A stretch of DNA of 49,113 nt from Pseudomonadota bacterium (GCA_022572105.1 JACZWN010000002.1:1-49113); one strand, 5' to 3'. Numbered from the stretch's first letter, positions 1-9,294 are shown. A program made the numbers and translations. Notes: generated by a model from the letters alone, not told the origin.

Positions 1-2
1 AC

Positions 3-931
3 ACCCCTCCGGTCAGCCCCACCTGGCACAACGGGCAGTGCCCGCGTCCCTTGGAAGCATTGATAATGCGTCTGTTGGCCAAGAACCCGTCGGAACGGCC
101 CGAGTCGGCCACCGACGTGCTCTCGGCACTGGACGCCATCGACCTTGCCACCAGCGTGGAACAACCTGCGGCGTCGTTGACGAAGCCCACTCCTTAGACA
201 GCCTGGCCGGAGGAGTGTTCGTGGGCCGGCAGCGGGAGATGGGGGAGCTGAAGGCCTGCCTGGAAGACGCATTGTCGGGAAAGGGCAGGCTGGTAACTTT
301 GGTGGGCGAGCCTGGGATAGGCAAGACCCGTATGGCTCAAGAACTTGCCTCCACCGCAGAGGAACTTGGTGGCCAAGTCTTGTGGGGGCGGTGCCATGAA
401 GGGCAAGGCAGGCCACCCTATTGGCCCTGGATCCAGCTCATCCGCTCGTACGTTCGAAACTGTGACACAGAGAGGCTCGCCGCCGAACTGGGCTCCGGCG
501 CCGCAATCATTGCCGAAGTTGTCCCCGAAATTGGGGAGAAAATCTCAAACCTGCCGCCACTGCCTGATCTCGAACCTGAGCAAGCGCGGTTTCGGCTGTT
601 CGACTCCGTCACCGCTTTCCTGAAACGTGCCGCCAACGCGAGGCCCTCGGTTCTCATACTGGAAGACCTTCAATGGGCTGATACCCCCTCTCTTTTGATG
701 CTGGAGTTTTTGAGCGCGGAGCTTTTGGATACGCCGCTCCTCCTGCTGGGGACTTACCGGGATGTGGAACTTCCCCGTAACAATCCGCTTTCCCACACCC
801 TGGGGGAGCTGGCCCGCCAGCAATATTTCAGAGAGTTCCTGCTACAAGGTCTGTCGCGCGAGGACGTGACCCGGTTCATGACCGGCGCGGCGGGTGTCGT
901 TCCAGTGCGGCCCACGGAATTCTGCCTGTGA
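3..931 (+). pseudogene. Remnant of a Ser/Thr protein kinase-AAA ATPase fusion protein, frameshifted and truncated
   Basis: Two reading frames together make one recognisable protein fragment. Positions 3-197 encode the very end of a Ser/Thr kinase domain (RLLAKNPSERPESA, the usual last helix of such kinases) and stop at 195-197. From about position 200 another frame continues with a linker and an AAA/ATPase domain: FVGRQREM, Walker A GEPGIGKTR near 308-334, and a Walker B-like LILEDLQWAD near 654-683. This kinase-then-ATPase order is known from large bacterial signalling proteins that usually carry a long C-terminal TPR region. Here the ATPase similarity ends near 897 (after RFMTGAAGV), is followed by unrelated residues and stops at 931. 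The upstream part lies outside the window. I infer a decayed gene with a frameshift near 185-200 and a 3' truncation. An assembly error could explain the frameshift but not the lost C-terminus. Confidence 0.7.
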
Positions 932-992
932 GTTCCATTAATTCCGAATCCGGACATCGGAAAATGTATCCGAGTTCTCGCGTTCGGCGCGA

Positions 993-3900
993 TCACTGTT
1001 TAGCGAATTCCAAGAGATAACGCTCGCGGTCTGCCTTGCCATGGTTTTTCACCAGCTTAAATCCTGGGAACAGGTCTTCAAGCATGGCAATGAGGTCGTC
1101 GACGTGGTCGTATTGCCAGGCGGACGTTACCTTCCAGATCCCATCTTCCGGCTTTGCCCCGTTCTCTCTGAGCCGGCACTCGATGAGGATACGTTGGCAT
1201 ATCCCGGCAATGCGTTCGGCGTTGCGGGCAACGTTCCGCGTGTGATGAAGAACCGAAAACAGGATGACCGTGTCGAACTCTCCCGGGATCTCGCCCTTGT
1301 CGAGGTCGACGCATTGGTAGCGAATATCCTTGCCTAGGATGTTCGCGACGAACCGCGCGCCGTAGATGATGCTTTGATCTAGATCGATCCCCGTTACGCG
1401 GCAGTTGCGATCGTGAAGGTACATCGAGACAAGGCCCGCATTGCAGCCGACGTCCAGAATGCGCTCGCCCGGAGCGAACGCGACGGTATCGAGCAGCGAT
1501 CGCCTGTCACCGATGTCGCGTTCTCCATCGGAGTGGATCGACTCTTTCTGCAGCGTGTGATAGATGCCGCAAGCGGCGAGCGTGGTTTGCTGTCGGGAGT
1601 AAATTGTTGTTGCCCCGATATTGAACGAGCGATTGCGAAAATATTTCATGAAATTATTATTAACACTAAGGCTGGGGAAATATTGTAGAAATGACGAAAA
1701 ATCGTATTTTTCTTTTGCCCTTTCATCACACCACTTAAGAAAAGAGATATTGTCCATATTAATTACATCGTCATCAAGAAATTCCGCTTGGTCATAGTCG
1801 ATGAAATAGCAAATTCCAGCTTTCTCATCGACCCGCAGATTGTCGGGTTTAAGATCGCCATGGTACACACCAAGGTTTTTCTGTTCGATGAGCGACAGTA
1901 TCATGTCGGCCGGATTGAGACTGGTTCCCAAGGGCAAGTACTCTTCCACGATGAAGGGAAAGGTATCGTTGGGAACGGATCTCAAAAACGCCCTTTGCTC
2001 CTCACCGAGGCAAGGCAGCAAGTCTTCCGCGCCGATCGTCCCATAGAGGTGGACCTTCGGGGCGCTGACGCATCCGCGCTCGTTGAGACGCGCCATGATG
2101 TTCGCCTCTTGCTCGAGAGAGTTCGACTTGTTCGGATTATGTATCAATTCAATCTTGGCGAAATATTTTCCTTGCTGGCACACGCCGATTAGCACCTTTC
2201 CGCCCGAGTGAAATTTCAGGTTCTGGATTTCGATGCCTGGCCCCAGGCTAAGACTTGTCTTTTCGGGTGAAGGGGCCGGGCGATTTTCAATTTTTTGTAA
2301 GAAGTCGCTGAGCTGAATGCGCCCTTCATTGTCCCCCGGCCGCAATTCCAAGGAACGAGCGCACCAGGGCCGCCACATGTCGCGGTAAGCGGCCTCCATG
2401 TCGTGGGCAAAGGCCTTTGCGTCGCACAGCGGCGAATTCCGCATGCGGGTCCGCAGGCTTTCCCTGAGCGCCAAGAGCCGATCGAGATCACCGGCCAAGT
2501 CAACGGCGGTCCTTATGTAGGCCTCTTGCGTTGCCGCGGCGAGCTCCGGCATTCCCATCGAGGTCAACAGGCCAAGGCCGACCCGGGCGGCATGGCGATC
2601 TCCGCTTAACGTGATCATGGGCACGCCCATCCACAGCGCCTCGCAGGTCGTCGTCGTGCCGTTGTACGGAAACGGATCCAGCCCAATGTCGACTCCGGCG
2701 TAGGCAGCGAGATGTCCGGAAACCGATGGAATATCAGGAACCAACTCAATACATTCGATGTCGACACCATGCGCGACGAACATCTCCTTATATCGTTTCC
2801 GCAGCTCGTGCTGAGCAAACAGTCGGCTCTTGAGGAGGATTCGGGAGCCCGGCGTATGGTGGAGGATGGTGGCCCAGACCTCCACCACGTCCGGAGTCAC
2901 CTTCGCCAAGTTATTGAACGATCCGAAAGTAATGTAACCATTTGCCGCCGCCGGTAGGTCCGCGATCTCCGGCGCGTCGGCGGGTGGGACGTAACAAAGA
3001 AAACTTTTCGGCAGACGCACCAGTTTTTCCGAGTGCACCGCATCGGCGGTCCCCTCCGGGTCCACGATGGCGTCGGTCAGCCGGTAATCCATTGCCGTCA
3101 ATCCGGTCGTATTGGGGTAGCCAAGCCATGTCGCTTGCACCGGCGCCGGCCGTTGGGCGAACGTGAGAAGGCGGTTTGAAGACGTGTGCCCAGCAAGATC
3201 GATCAGAATGTCGATCCCGTCCTCGCGGATATGCTCGGCCAAGGCCTCGTCGCTCGTGCCAAATGTCCAGCGCCAGCCATCAGCGAGCGCTCGTAAACGG
3301 GTGGTCACCTCGTCGGGCCGGGCGACTTCGGCGTAGCAGAAAACTTCCACCGCATTCCGGTCGTGAGCGGCGAGCAAGGATTCGATGAAATAACTTACCG
3401 AGTGGCACCGGAAGTCGGGCGAGACATAGCCGATGCGCAGCCGCCGCTCAGGATCGGGAGTATTGGCGTGCGGCCGGGCGCGGATCGCGTGCGGCAGCGC
3501 GTGAATTTCATCCCAATGCCTGCTTTCGGCAAGGATGCTCTCCGCCGTGAAACGGGAGTGGAAGTTCATGGTGAAAATCAAGTTGCTGTGCGCCTCGGAG
3601 AAGCTGGGCTTGAGCGTCAAGGCGTTCCTGTAGGCCTCGATGGCTTCGTCTAGCCTGCCCATGTCTTTTAAGACCATGCCCAGGTTATTGTGAGCGCTCA
3701 CGTCGTTGGGGTCGAGGCGCAGCGCATGGTGGCAGTGGGCCAGAGCCTCGTCGGAATTGCCGCCACGAAGCAAGGCGGCGCCCAGGTTACTGTGTGCGGT
3801 CGTGTAGTCCGGCTTGATCTCGATCGCGCGGCGGCAGGCGGCGATGGCGTCGTCCAGTTCGCCGAATTCCTGCAACATCGCGCCCAGACTGTTGTGGGCC

Positions 3901-4430
3901 TCGGCGAAGTTCGGGTTGATTTCGGTGGCGCGGCGGTAGGCGGCCATGGCGCCGGCGGTATCGCTCGATTTCTGCAACAGGATGCCGAGGTTGTAATGCG
4001 GCTCGGCGTAGCCGGGCTTGACCCCTATGGCGCGGCGATAGGCGGCCGCCGCTTCGTCCAATCTGTCCGCCGCCTTGAGCGCGTTGCCCAGGTTGTTGTG
4101 CGCTTCGGCATAGCTGGGTTCGAGCCTGACCGCGGCCTGCAGGAGCTTGACGGCCTCCCCGATATGGCCCAACTCGCAGTTGGCCACGCCGCCAAGGTTC
4201 AATGCATCGAACTGATCGGGCCGGACCGCGAGGATCTTGCGGTAGAGTTGCAAGGCTTCGTGAGGATGGCCGGCCTTATGAAGCTTGACCGCTTCTTGCA
4301 GCGTGGCGTTGGCCGGTGCCGCGGCGCCGTTGCCCCTGCGCCCCTTTTTCGCCAAGCGCGCCGCCTGGCGGCGCTGCTGCCGGTTCGGTTTCGCGCCGGC
4401 CCTGGGGGAGGCGTTCGTAACCATCGTCAT
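993..4430 (-). CDS. TPR-GT41 (FlmG/OGT-like) glycosyltransferase fused to a kinase-like and a methyltransferase domain
   Basis: A 1145-residue protein with four parts. Residues 1-40 are basic. Residues about 44-290 are seven or so TPR repeats. Residues about 330-690 are a GT41 O-GlcNAc-transferase-type catalytic region, with IDLAGHT (His 415) and FGSFNNLAKVTP (Lys 510) matching the family's active-site segments. Residues about 735-905 are a protein/sugar-kinase-like domain with HGDLKPDN (856-863) and FIDYDQ. Residues about 975-1145 are a class I SAM methyltransferase (DVGCNAG at 993-999). TPR-GT41 proteins such as Caulobacter FlmG glycosylate flagellin, and this gene is the last of the flgI-fliW operon, 48 bp after fliW, so flagellin modification is the likely job. 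The kinase-methyltransferase tail is not part of usual GT41 proteins. Its DNA (roughly 1600-2200) is visibly AT-richer than the TPR/GT41 part, suggesting a later fusion. Start chosen at the first ATG ahead of the basic leader. Confidence 0.85.
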   Translation of the reverse strand: MTMVTNASPRAGAKPNRQQRRQAARLAKKGRRGNGAAAPANATLQEAVKLHKAGHPHEALQLYRKILAVRPDQFDALNLGGVANCELGHIGEAVKLLQAAVRLEPSYAEAHNNLGNALKAADRLDEAAAAYRRAIGVKPGYAEPHYNLGILLQKSSDTAGAMAAYRRATEINPNFAEAHNSLGAMLQEFGELDDAIAACRRAIEIKPDYTTAHSNLGAALLRGGNSDEALAHCHHALRLDPNDVSAHNNLGMVLKDMGRLDEAIEAYRNALTLKPSFSEAHSNLIFTMNFHSRFTAESILAESRHWDEIHALPHAIRARPHANTPDPERRLRIGYVSPDFRCHSVSYFIESLLAAHDRNAVEVFCYAEVARPDEVTTRLRALADGWRWTFGTSDEALAEHIREDGIDILIDLAGHTSSNRLLTFAQRPAPVQATWLGYPNTTGLTAMDYRLTDAIVDPEGTADAVHSEKLVRLPKSFLCYVPPADAPEIADLPAAANGYITFGSFNNLAKVTPDVVEVWATILHHTPGSRILLKSRLFAQHELRKRYKEMFVAHGVDIECIELVPDIPSVSGHLAAYAGVDIGLDPFPYNGTTTTCEALWMGVPMITLSGDRHAARVGLGLLTSMGMPELAAATQEAYIRTAVDLAGDLDRLLALRESLRTRMRNSPLCDAKAFAHDMEAAYRDMWRPWCARSLELRPGDNEGRIQLSDFLQKIENRPAPSPEKTSLSLGPGIEIQNLKFHSGGKVLIGVCQQGKYFAKIELIHNPNKSNSLEQEANIMARLNERGCVSAPKVHLYGTIGAEDLLPCLGEEQRAFLRSVPNDTFPFIVEEYLPLGTSLNPADMILSLIEQKNLGVYHGDLKPDNLRVDEKAGICYFIDYDQAEFLDDDVINMDNISFLKWCDERAKEKYDFSSFLQYFPSLSVNNNFMKYFRNRSFNIGATTIYSRQQTTLAACGIYHTLQKESIHSDGERDIGDRRSLLDTVAFAPGERILDVGCNAGLVSMYLHDRNCRVTGIDLDQSIIYGARFVANILGKDIRYQCVDLDKGEIPGEFDTVILFSVLHHTRNVARNAERIAGICQRILIECRLRENGAKPEDGIWKVTSAWQYDHVDDLIAMLEDLFPGFKLVKNHGKADRERYLLEFAKQ

Positions 4431-4478
4431 GGATCGAGATCCGATTACCGCGTCAAGAGTCCGGAGACGCCGCCGCGC

Positions 4479-4994
4479 TCACAGCGCGCCGTTCCAATTG
4501 TCGAGCGGCTGGCGCAGGGGATAGCGGTCGTTCGGCAGGACGTATTGGCGCGCCCGTCGCGCCTCGGGGTCGAACAGGATAGGCGCGCGGATATTGGCCC
4601 ACATGTCGATGCCCTCGCCGTCGTCCTTCGGCCGAATCGTGCACAGGAACATGACGTGGATCTCGTCCCGAACGAACCCGGTGGCGGTGCAGGCCTGATC
4701 GAGATCCGCCGCCTCGATGGGGGCCTCGTCGCTCGATATGGGCATGACGACGAAGGAGATCGGCGGCTCGCCGAGCGACTGCAGCAGCTTGAAGGCCTCG
4801 GGCACCGGCGCCGGCAGGTTGGCGAGGCCGAACAGCTGCTGATCGGCGAAGCCGATCAGGCCGTGCGGCATCACGACGGTCTGGGCCGGCGTGAACTCGT
4901 AGGTGCCGAACCTGGTCTCGACGATGACGGTTTCCGAGGGCAGCGCCGTCGGTCGGTCCGGCAACGCGAGAGCGCCGTCTGGGTTGAGCATCAT
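4479..4994 (-). CDS. fliW: Flagellar assembly factor FliW
   Basis: A 171-residue FliW-family protein; the family is normally 140-170 residues. Recognisable segments are the N-terminal TRFGTYEF strand, the ITF/MPHGLIGF-type loop (VVMPHGLIGFADQ) and the FLCTIRP...WANIRAPILFD core. In other bacteria FliW binds flagellin and, when free, binds CsrA and relieves its repression of flagellin mRNA. A csrA gene is in this window (28613-28879), so both protein partners of that switch are present, though the flagellin gene is not. FliW lies 69 bp downstream of flgL on the same strand and 48 bp before the GT41 gene, so it is probably co-transcribed with both. Two adjacent ATG codons make the exact first residue uncertain by one. 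Confidence 0.92.
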   Translation of the reverse strand: MMLNPDGALALPDRPTALPSETVIVETRFGTYEFTPAQTVVMPHGLIGFADQQLFGLANLPAPVPEAFKLLQSLGEPPISFVVMPISSDEAPIEAADLDQACTATGFVRDEIHVMFLCTIRPKDDGEGIDMWANIRAPILFDPEARRARQYVLPNDRYPLRQPLDNWNGAL

Positions 4995-5063
4995 CGGGGG
5001 ATCCTCCTTATCCTTCGTCTTTGCCGCCGGCTGGACCGGGTGATATCGTCATAAGCGCCGCGC

Positions 5064-6674
5064 CTAGCGCAGGAAGTTTGCGAGCGAGAGTTGACTGAGG
5101 CGCGCGGTGAGCATGTACGAAGCCTCGAGGAAGGTCTGGTCGATGCTCAGACGCGCCACGGCCGCGGCGATGTCCACGTTCTCGATCTGTCCGATCGACT
5201 CGGTGGTGAAGACGGTAAAATCCTGATGCCGCGTCTTCATCTGCTCCAACGCCAGGAGATCGGAACCGATCTTGGAGCGGATGTCGGGTATCTCGTCCAT
5301 CGCCGCGATGACGATGCCGAGCGCCGATTCGAGCGTGGCGCGATCGATGCTGCCGGGCGCGACGTTCGCGTTGCGCACCATGTACAGGCTGCGGACCAGC
5401 TTCTCGATCCCGGGCTCGTTGGCCTTGATGCCGAATTCGATGGTCGCGTTGAGGTCGATTCGGACGTAGAGCTTGGCGCTGTCGCCCTTGTAGAAGCCGG
5501 GATTGGCCGTGTCGTATCCGGGATCGCCGGGCCGCGCCTCCTTGACGTTGACCGAACCATCGCTCGCCGCGACGTTCTCGAGGAAGTCGTCGAGCCGGAT
5601 CTCGGTATCGGGATCGGCGATGGCCGCGTCGTTGAGGCCGGTGGTGACGCCGACGCTGAGCACAACGGTCGCGCCGGTGGTCGCGTTCGTGAGCGTGACT
5701 GGAACGGTGGCGATGGTGCTCAAGTCCACGCCGGTCGCGACGAAGTTGCCGTCGCTGGAGTTGAGCGTCAGCGTGGCGCTGGCGGCCGTGCCCGAGGTTT
5801 CGATCCTGTTCAGGTTGATCTTGCTGATATCGCCGCTGGTCGAGGTCACGGTGATCGCGCCGAACGCGCCCACGCCCGCGCCGTCGACGTTGCCGACGAT
5901 GGTGTCGGTCACGATCGAGGTCCCCAGGTTGAAGTTCTCGTCGACCGTGACCACGACGCGCTTGGTGCCGACGGTGAAGGTGATGTCGGTGGTCTGGCCC
6001 GCGGCGGGCGCGGCGTTCAGGACGAAGGTGTCGGAGGCGCCGCCGTTCAGGTTGGTCACCGTAAAGGTCTTGGTCCCGCTGTCGTATGTGAGCTGGAAGG
6101 CGTCGCCCGTGGTCCCCGAATCGACCCGAACCCGGCTGATGCCGGTAAATCCGGTAAGGCCGGTGGTGGAGGTCGTCGCCGCGCCCTTGAATTCGGCGGC
6201 ATCGACCAGCGGTACGGTCGGGCTGAGCAGGACCGATACATCGATCGGCGGGATATCGATCCGGGATCCGCTGAACAGGAAGCGGTTGTCCTGCTTGATG
6301 TTGAGGGCGCCGGCCAGCTCCTGGAGCATGTCCTCGGCGCGCTGGTTGAGCGTGAGCAGCGAGGCATTGTCCACGTTGAGGGCGGTGATTAGCAGATCCC
6401 GGAACCGCGACGCCACGTCGAACATGCCGGCGATACTGCTCTCCATCAATTGCAGCCGGCCTTCGGTCACCTCGATGTTCCTGACGAAGCCTTCCACTTC
6501 GGTGACCGCGTTCTCCAGGTTCACCAAGCGGCGCGCATCGATCGCGACGCCGGCGTAGCCGCGGCTGACCTTGCCGCTCGAGATTTGCATCTGGGTCTCG
6601 AACAGGCGGCTCTGGGCGTCCAGCGTCTGTGACAGGTTCAGCTTGTGAGCGGCTAAGGTGGAGAAGCGGATCAT
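5064..6674 (-). CDS. flgL: Flagellar hook-filament junction protein FlgL (HAP3)
   Basis: FlgL joins FlgK to the flagellin filament outside the cell. The start is set at 6674 because MIRFSTLAAHKL begins the flagellin-like N-terminal coiled coil (through about residue 130); an in-frame extension upstream is Arg/Ser-rich and overlaps flgK, so it is rejected. The C-terminal helix (QIENVDIAAAVARLSIDQT, ending ARLSQLSLANFLR) is the matching D0/D1 partner. At 536 residues it is far longer than the enterobacterial protein (about 317). The extra length is a Thr/Ala/Val-rich beta-type central insertion (about residues 145-420), which would be the surface-exposed part. The gap to flgK is only 10 bp. Confidence 0.93.
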   Translation of the reverse strand: MIRFSTLAAHKLNLSQTLDAQSRLFETQMQISSGKVSRGYAGVAIDARRLVNLENAVTEVEGFVRNIEVTEGRLQLMESSIAGMFDVASRFRDLLITALNVDNASLLTLNQRAEDMLQELAGALNIKQDNRFLFSGSRIDIPPIDVSVLLSPTVPLVDAAEFKGAATTSTTGLTGFTGISRVRVDSGTTGDAFQLTYDSGTKTFTVTNLNGGASDTFVLNAAPAAGQTTDITFTVGTKRVVVTVDENFNLGTSIVTDTIVGNVDGAGVGAFGAITVTSTSGDISKINLNRIETSGTAASATLTLNSSDGNFVATGVDLSTIATVPVTLTNATTGATVVLSVGVTTGLNDAAIADPDTEIRLDDFLENVAASDGSVNVKEARPGDPGYDTANPGFYKGDSAKLYVRIDLNATIEFGIKANEPGIEKLVRSLYMVRNANVAPGSIDRATLESALGIVIAAMDEIPDIRSKIGSDLLALEQMKTRHQDFTVFTTESIGQIENVDIAAAVARLSIDQTFLEASYMLTARLSQLSLANFLR

Positions 6675-6684
6675 GGCATCGCTC

Positions 6685-8487
6685 CTAGGCGCCGAGTTGG
6701 AGCAATATGTCGAAGAGGTCGTCGACGACCTGGATGACCCGCGCCGTCGCCGCGTAGGCGTTTTCGTAAAGCACCATGTTGCGGAGCTCCTCGTCGATGT
6801 TGACGCCGCTGATCGAGTCGTTGCGGAACGACAGCTCCTCGAACAAGGTTTGCTTGAACAACGCCGTTTTCTCCGCGCTCGCCGCGGAAATGGCGGTCGT
6901 GGAGAGAATCTCGGAGGCGTAACTGGCGAGGGTGGTGGCGGTAAACGGCAGCCCGCCGATCGCCGCGAACTGCAGATCCTCGAGAAATTTGTCGGCCAAC
7001 GACTGGATGATCGAGGCATCGCCGAGCGCGACCGCCAGTTCGCCGGCCTTGGGCGCCGGCGCGGTGGTCGAAATCAGAGCGCCGCGCGCGAGCCGCGCGG
7101 GATCGCTTACGATGTCGCTGCGGACCTGGATCAAGGCGGCGAGGTTCGAGATCGAATCGCCCTGCACCCGGCTCGGCGTCACGAACAAATCGTTCAGCCC
7201 GAAATAGTTGGAAAAACCGCTATAGGTCGTCGTGCCGTCGGTATGGGTTACCGTCTGGCTGGCGAGATCGACGATCGCGATGCCGTTGGTCGACTTGTCG
7301 GCCGCGATCGAGAGCGGACCACCGGTACTGGTGGAGGCGGTTGCGAACCCACTCAGGTTGGTGTCGATCAACGTCTCGATCTGCTTGACCGTGTAGGTCC
7401 CGGCCGCGAGGTCGTAGTGGGCGACGAAGTTGCCGCTAGCGTCGACCACCGCGATGCGCACCGCGGCGCTGAACGTGATCGTGTCCGAGGCCGGCAGCGC
7501 GAAGCTCCGCGTGCCGGTCAACGTGTTTGGAGGGGGTCGGCTGGTCCCGGCATTATGCAACGCGTTCATCTGGTCGCGCAGCATCTGGGTGAGCATGTCG
7601 ATCTGCGCCTGTAGGTTGGGCAGGATCGTGTCGCGCGCCTGGATTATGCCGCCGAGCTCGCCCGATTTGATGCCCGCCGTGATGTCGTTGGGGCCCGACA
7701 TGATCGGGCCGATCCCGCCGCCCGCATAGGTGATATCGGGTGTCAATGCGCCGGCCGGCGTGTGGCTGAGCGGGTGGGCGACCTTGTCGGCCAGGACACG
7801 GCCGTCCGGCAGCGTGACCACGATCTCGCCGCTCGTGCGCTTGAAGAAGCGGATATCGATCAGCTCCGAAATATTGGCGAGGGCCCGGTCTCGAAGGTCC
7901 TCCAGATTGGCTGTTGACTCGCCGAGCGCTTGACTGCTTTGGATGCTCGCATTGAGGTCGGCGATCTTTTCGAGCTCCGTATTGATCAGTTTGATTTTCG
8001 CGGTGATGTCTCGATCCGCGTCGAAGCGGAGCGTCTGGATATGCTGGGACATCTCGTTGAGCTGCCTGGCCAGGGCCACGGCGGCGGATACCACCTCGTT
8101 GCGGTGCGCCGAGCTGTCGGGCGAGATCGCTAGTCCCTGCATCGCAGTCGCCAGATCCGCGATCGTGGCGCCGAGCGCGGCGTCGTTTGTCAGCGTTCCG
8201 AACTGGTTCATAATCCGTTCGTAGTAGAAATTCTGCGCCCGGGCGTCGCCGAGCGTGCTGAGCGTTGTCCGTAGATCGGCCAGCAATCGCTCGTCCACCA
8301 CGCGATTGAGATCGCCGAGTTCCACGCCCCTGCCTTCCCCTGCCACGGTGACGGAGGTGGGTTGGGCGATCTTGCGCGTATACCCTTCGACGTTGGCGTT
8401 GGTGACGTTGTTCGCGATGACCTGAATCATGGCCTCGTTGGCCTGGAGGCCACTCAGGGCATTCTGTAGGGCGATCGAGAGCGACAT
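6685..8487 (-). CDS. flgK: Flagellar hook-associated protein FlgK (HAP1)
   Basis: A 600-residue FlgK, the first junction protein on the hook. The N-terminus (IALQNALSGLQANEAMI, then NVTNANVEGYTRK) is the flagellar rod/hook motif, and the C-terminus has the usual SGVNIDEELRNMVLYENAY box followed by a helix. The central part (about 250-470) is variable and beta-rich. It sits between flgN and flgL in the usual hap gene order. The gap from flgN is 25 bp. Confidence 0.95.
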   Translation of the reverse strand: MSLSIALQNALSGLQANEAMIQVIANNVTNANVEGYTRKIAQPTSVTVAGEGRGVELGDLNRVVDERLLADLRTTLSTLGDARAQNFYYERIMNQFGTLTNDAALGATIADLATAMQGLAISPDSSAHRNEVVSAAVALARQLNEMSQHIQTLRFDADRDITAKIKLINTELEKIADLNASIQSSQALGESTANLEDLRDRALANISELIDIRFFKRTSGEIVVTLPDGRVLADKVAHPLSHTPAGALTPDITYAGGGIGPIMSGPNDITAGIKSGELGGIIQARDTILPNLQAQIDMLTQMLRDQMNALHNAGTSRPPPNTLTGTRSFALPASDTITFSAAVRIAVVDASGNFVAHYDLAAGTYTVKQIETLIDTNLSGFATASTSTGGPLSIAADKSTNGIAIVDLASQTVTHTDGTTTYSGFSNYFGLNDLFVTPSRVQGDSISNLAALIQVRSDIVSDPARLARGALISTTAPAPKAGELAVALGDASIIQSLADKFLEDLQFAAIGGLPFTATTLASYASEILSTTAISAASAEKTALFKQTLFEELSFRNDSISGVNIDEELRNMVLYENAYAATARVIQVVDDLFDILLQLGA

Positions 8488-8512
8488 GGGTGAGGACTCC
8501 GCTGCCTAGCGC

Positions 8513-8956
8513 TTAAAAGCGCTCGTCGATGGCGACGGACACCGGCTGTCCGGAGGCGGACTTCGATGCCGCCGCGGCGTAGCCGCCGGCCGAATAGCCC
8601 GTGTTCTCGCGGCGCTTCCGGTCGATCTCGTGGGCGATCGCCTCGAGCACGCGCTGGGAGGTGTCCCTGGTGGCGCGTAGCGCGCGTTCGTTGGCGGCCA
8701 GCGTCGATTGGAACTTGCCGATCACCGCCTCGAACTCGGCCCTCAGGGCCGGTTGCACGGCCTCGAGAATTTCCGGCTGGCCGGCGAACGACTTGATCTG
8801 GGCCTCGTAGGCGGCGCTCAGGGCGATCTTGTCCTGCTGCAGCGCCTCGATCTCGGCGGGCTGCATCGCGCGCAGCACCTCGATCTCGCGCTCGAGCACG
8901 CCGATCAGGCGGCTCGTGATCTTGAGTAGATCGGTGATCTCATTCGGGGCGTTCAT
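8513..8956 (-). CDS. flgN: FlgN-like flagellar export chaperone
   Basis: A 147-residue, almost entirely helical protein with an N-terminal LLKITSRLIGVLEREIEVLRA helix, the typical feature of FlgN chaperones, which keep FlgK and FlgL export-competent in the cytoplasm. FlgN is poorly conserved, so the call rests on length, helical pattern and position directly before flgK. The start overlaps the flgJ stop by 4 bp (ATGA), indicating translational coupling. The last 25 residues are Ala/Ser/Gly-rich and probably disordered. Confidence 0.75.
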   Translation of the reverse strand: MNAPNEITDLLKITSRLIGVLEREIEVLRAMQPAEIEALQQDKIALSAAYEAQIKSFAGQPEILEAVQPALRAEFEAVIGKFQSTLAANERALRATRDTSQRVLEAIAHEIDRKRRENTGYSAGGYAAAASKSASGQPVSVAIDERF

Positions 8957-9294
8957 TCTTGATTTACCTCTTGGAGCCTGAGGATCTCCCGCTGCACGGC
9001 GTCGGCTATGCCGATGCCGCCCGAGCGGGCGATCGCCTTGCCGTATTCCTCGACCAGTATCGAGCGATAGATGTCCTCGCCGGGGCCGCCACCGAACAAC
9101 TCGTCGGTCTCCAGGCCCTCGAACATCGGGGCCAGCATCTGGGAGATGAAAACGGCCTCGAACTCCTCGGCCGCACGCCGGACCTGGTCGTCCGCCAAGG
9201 GCCCCCGGAGCCGAGCGGCCGCCCGCTCGGCCTGGCCGGCGCGGGCGGTGTTCGCGATCTGGGAAAGGTCGATGATCGGCGTATCTAGGCCCAT
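8953..9294 (-). CDS. flgJ: FlgJ-type rod-binding protein (no hydrolase domain)
   Basis: A 113-residue protein matching only the N-terminal rod-binding half of enterobacterial FlgJ: RRAAEEFEAVFISQMLAPMF followed by GGGPGEDIYRSILVEEYGKA. It acts as a rod cap/assembly scaffold in the periplasm. The peptidoglycan hydrolase domain is absent, which is normal in alphaproteobacteria. Start at 9294 (MGLDTPIIDLSQ) because it overlaps the flgI stop by one base (TGATG); a much longer upstream in-frame extension is the antisense-like shadow of flgI. It overlaps flgN by 4 bp. Confidence 0.92.
   Translation of the reverse strand: MGLDTPIIDLSQIANTARAGQAERAAARLRGPLADDQVRRAAEEFEAVFISQMLAPMFEGLETDELFGGGPGEDIYRSILVEEYGKAIARSGGIGIADAVQREILRLQEVNQE

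Noticed and set aside
3690..5054. A 454-codon plus-strand frame over the TPR gene and fliW
   Set aside because: The periodic VVRFGIAGFEP-like pattern is the antisense of TPR repeats; both strands' genes on the minus side are convincing.
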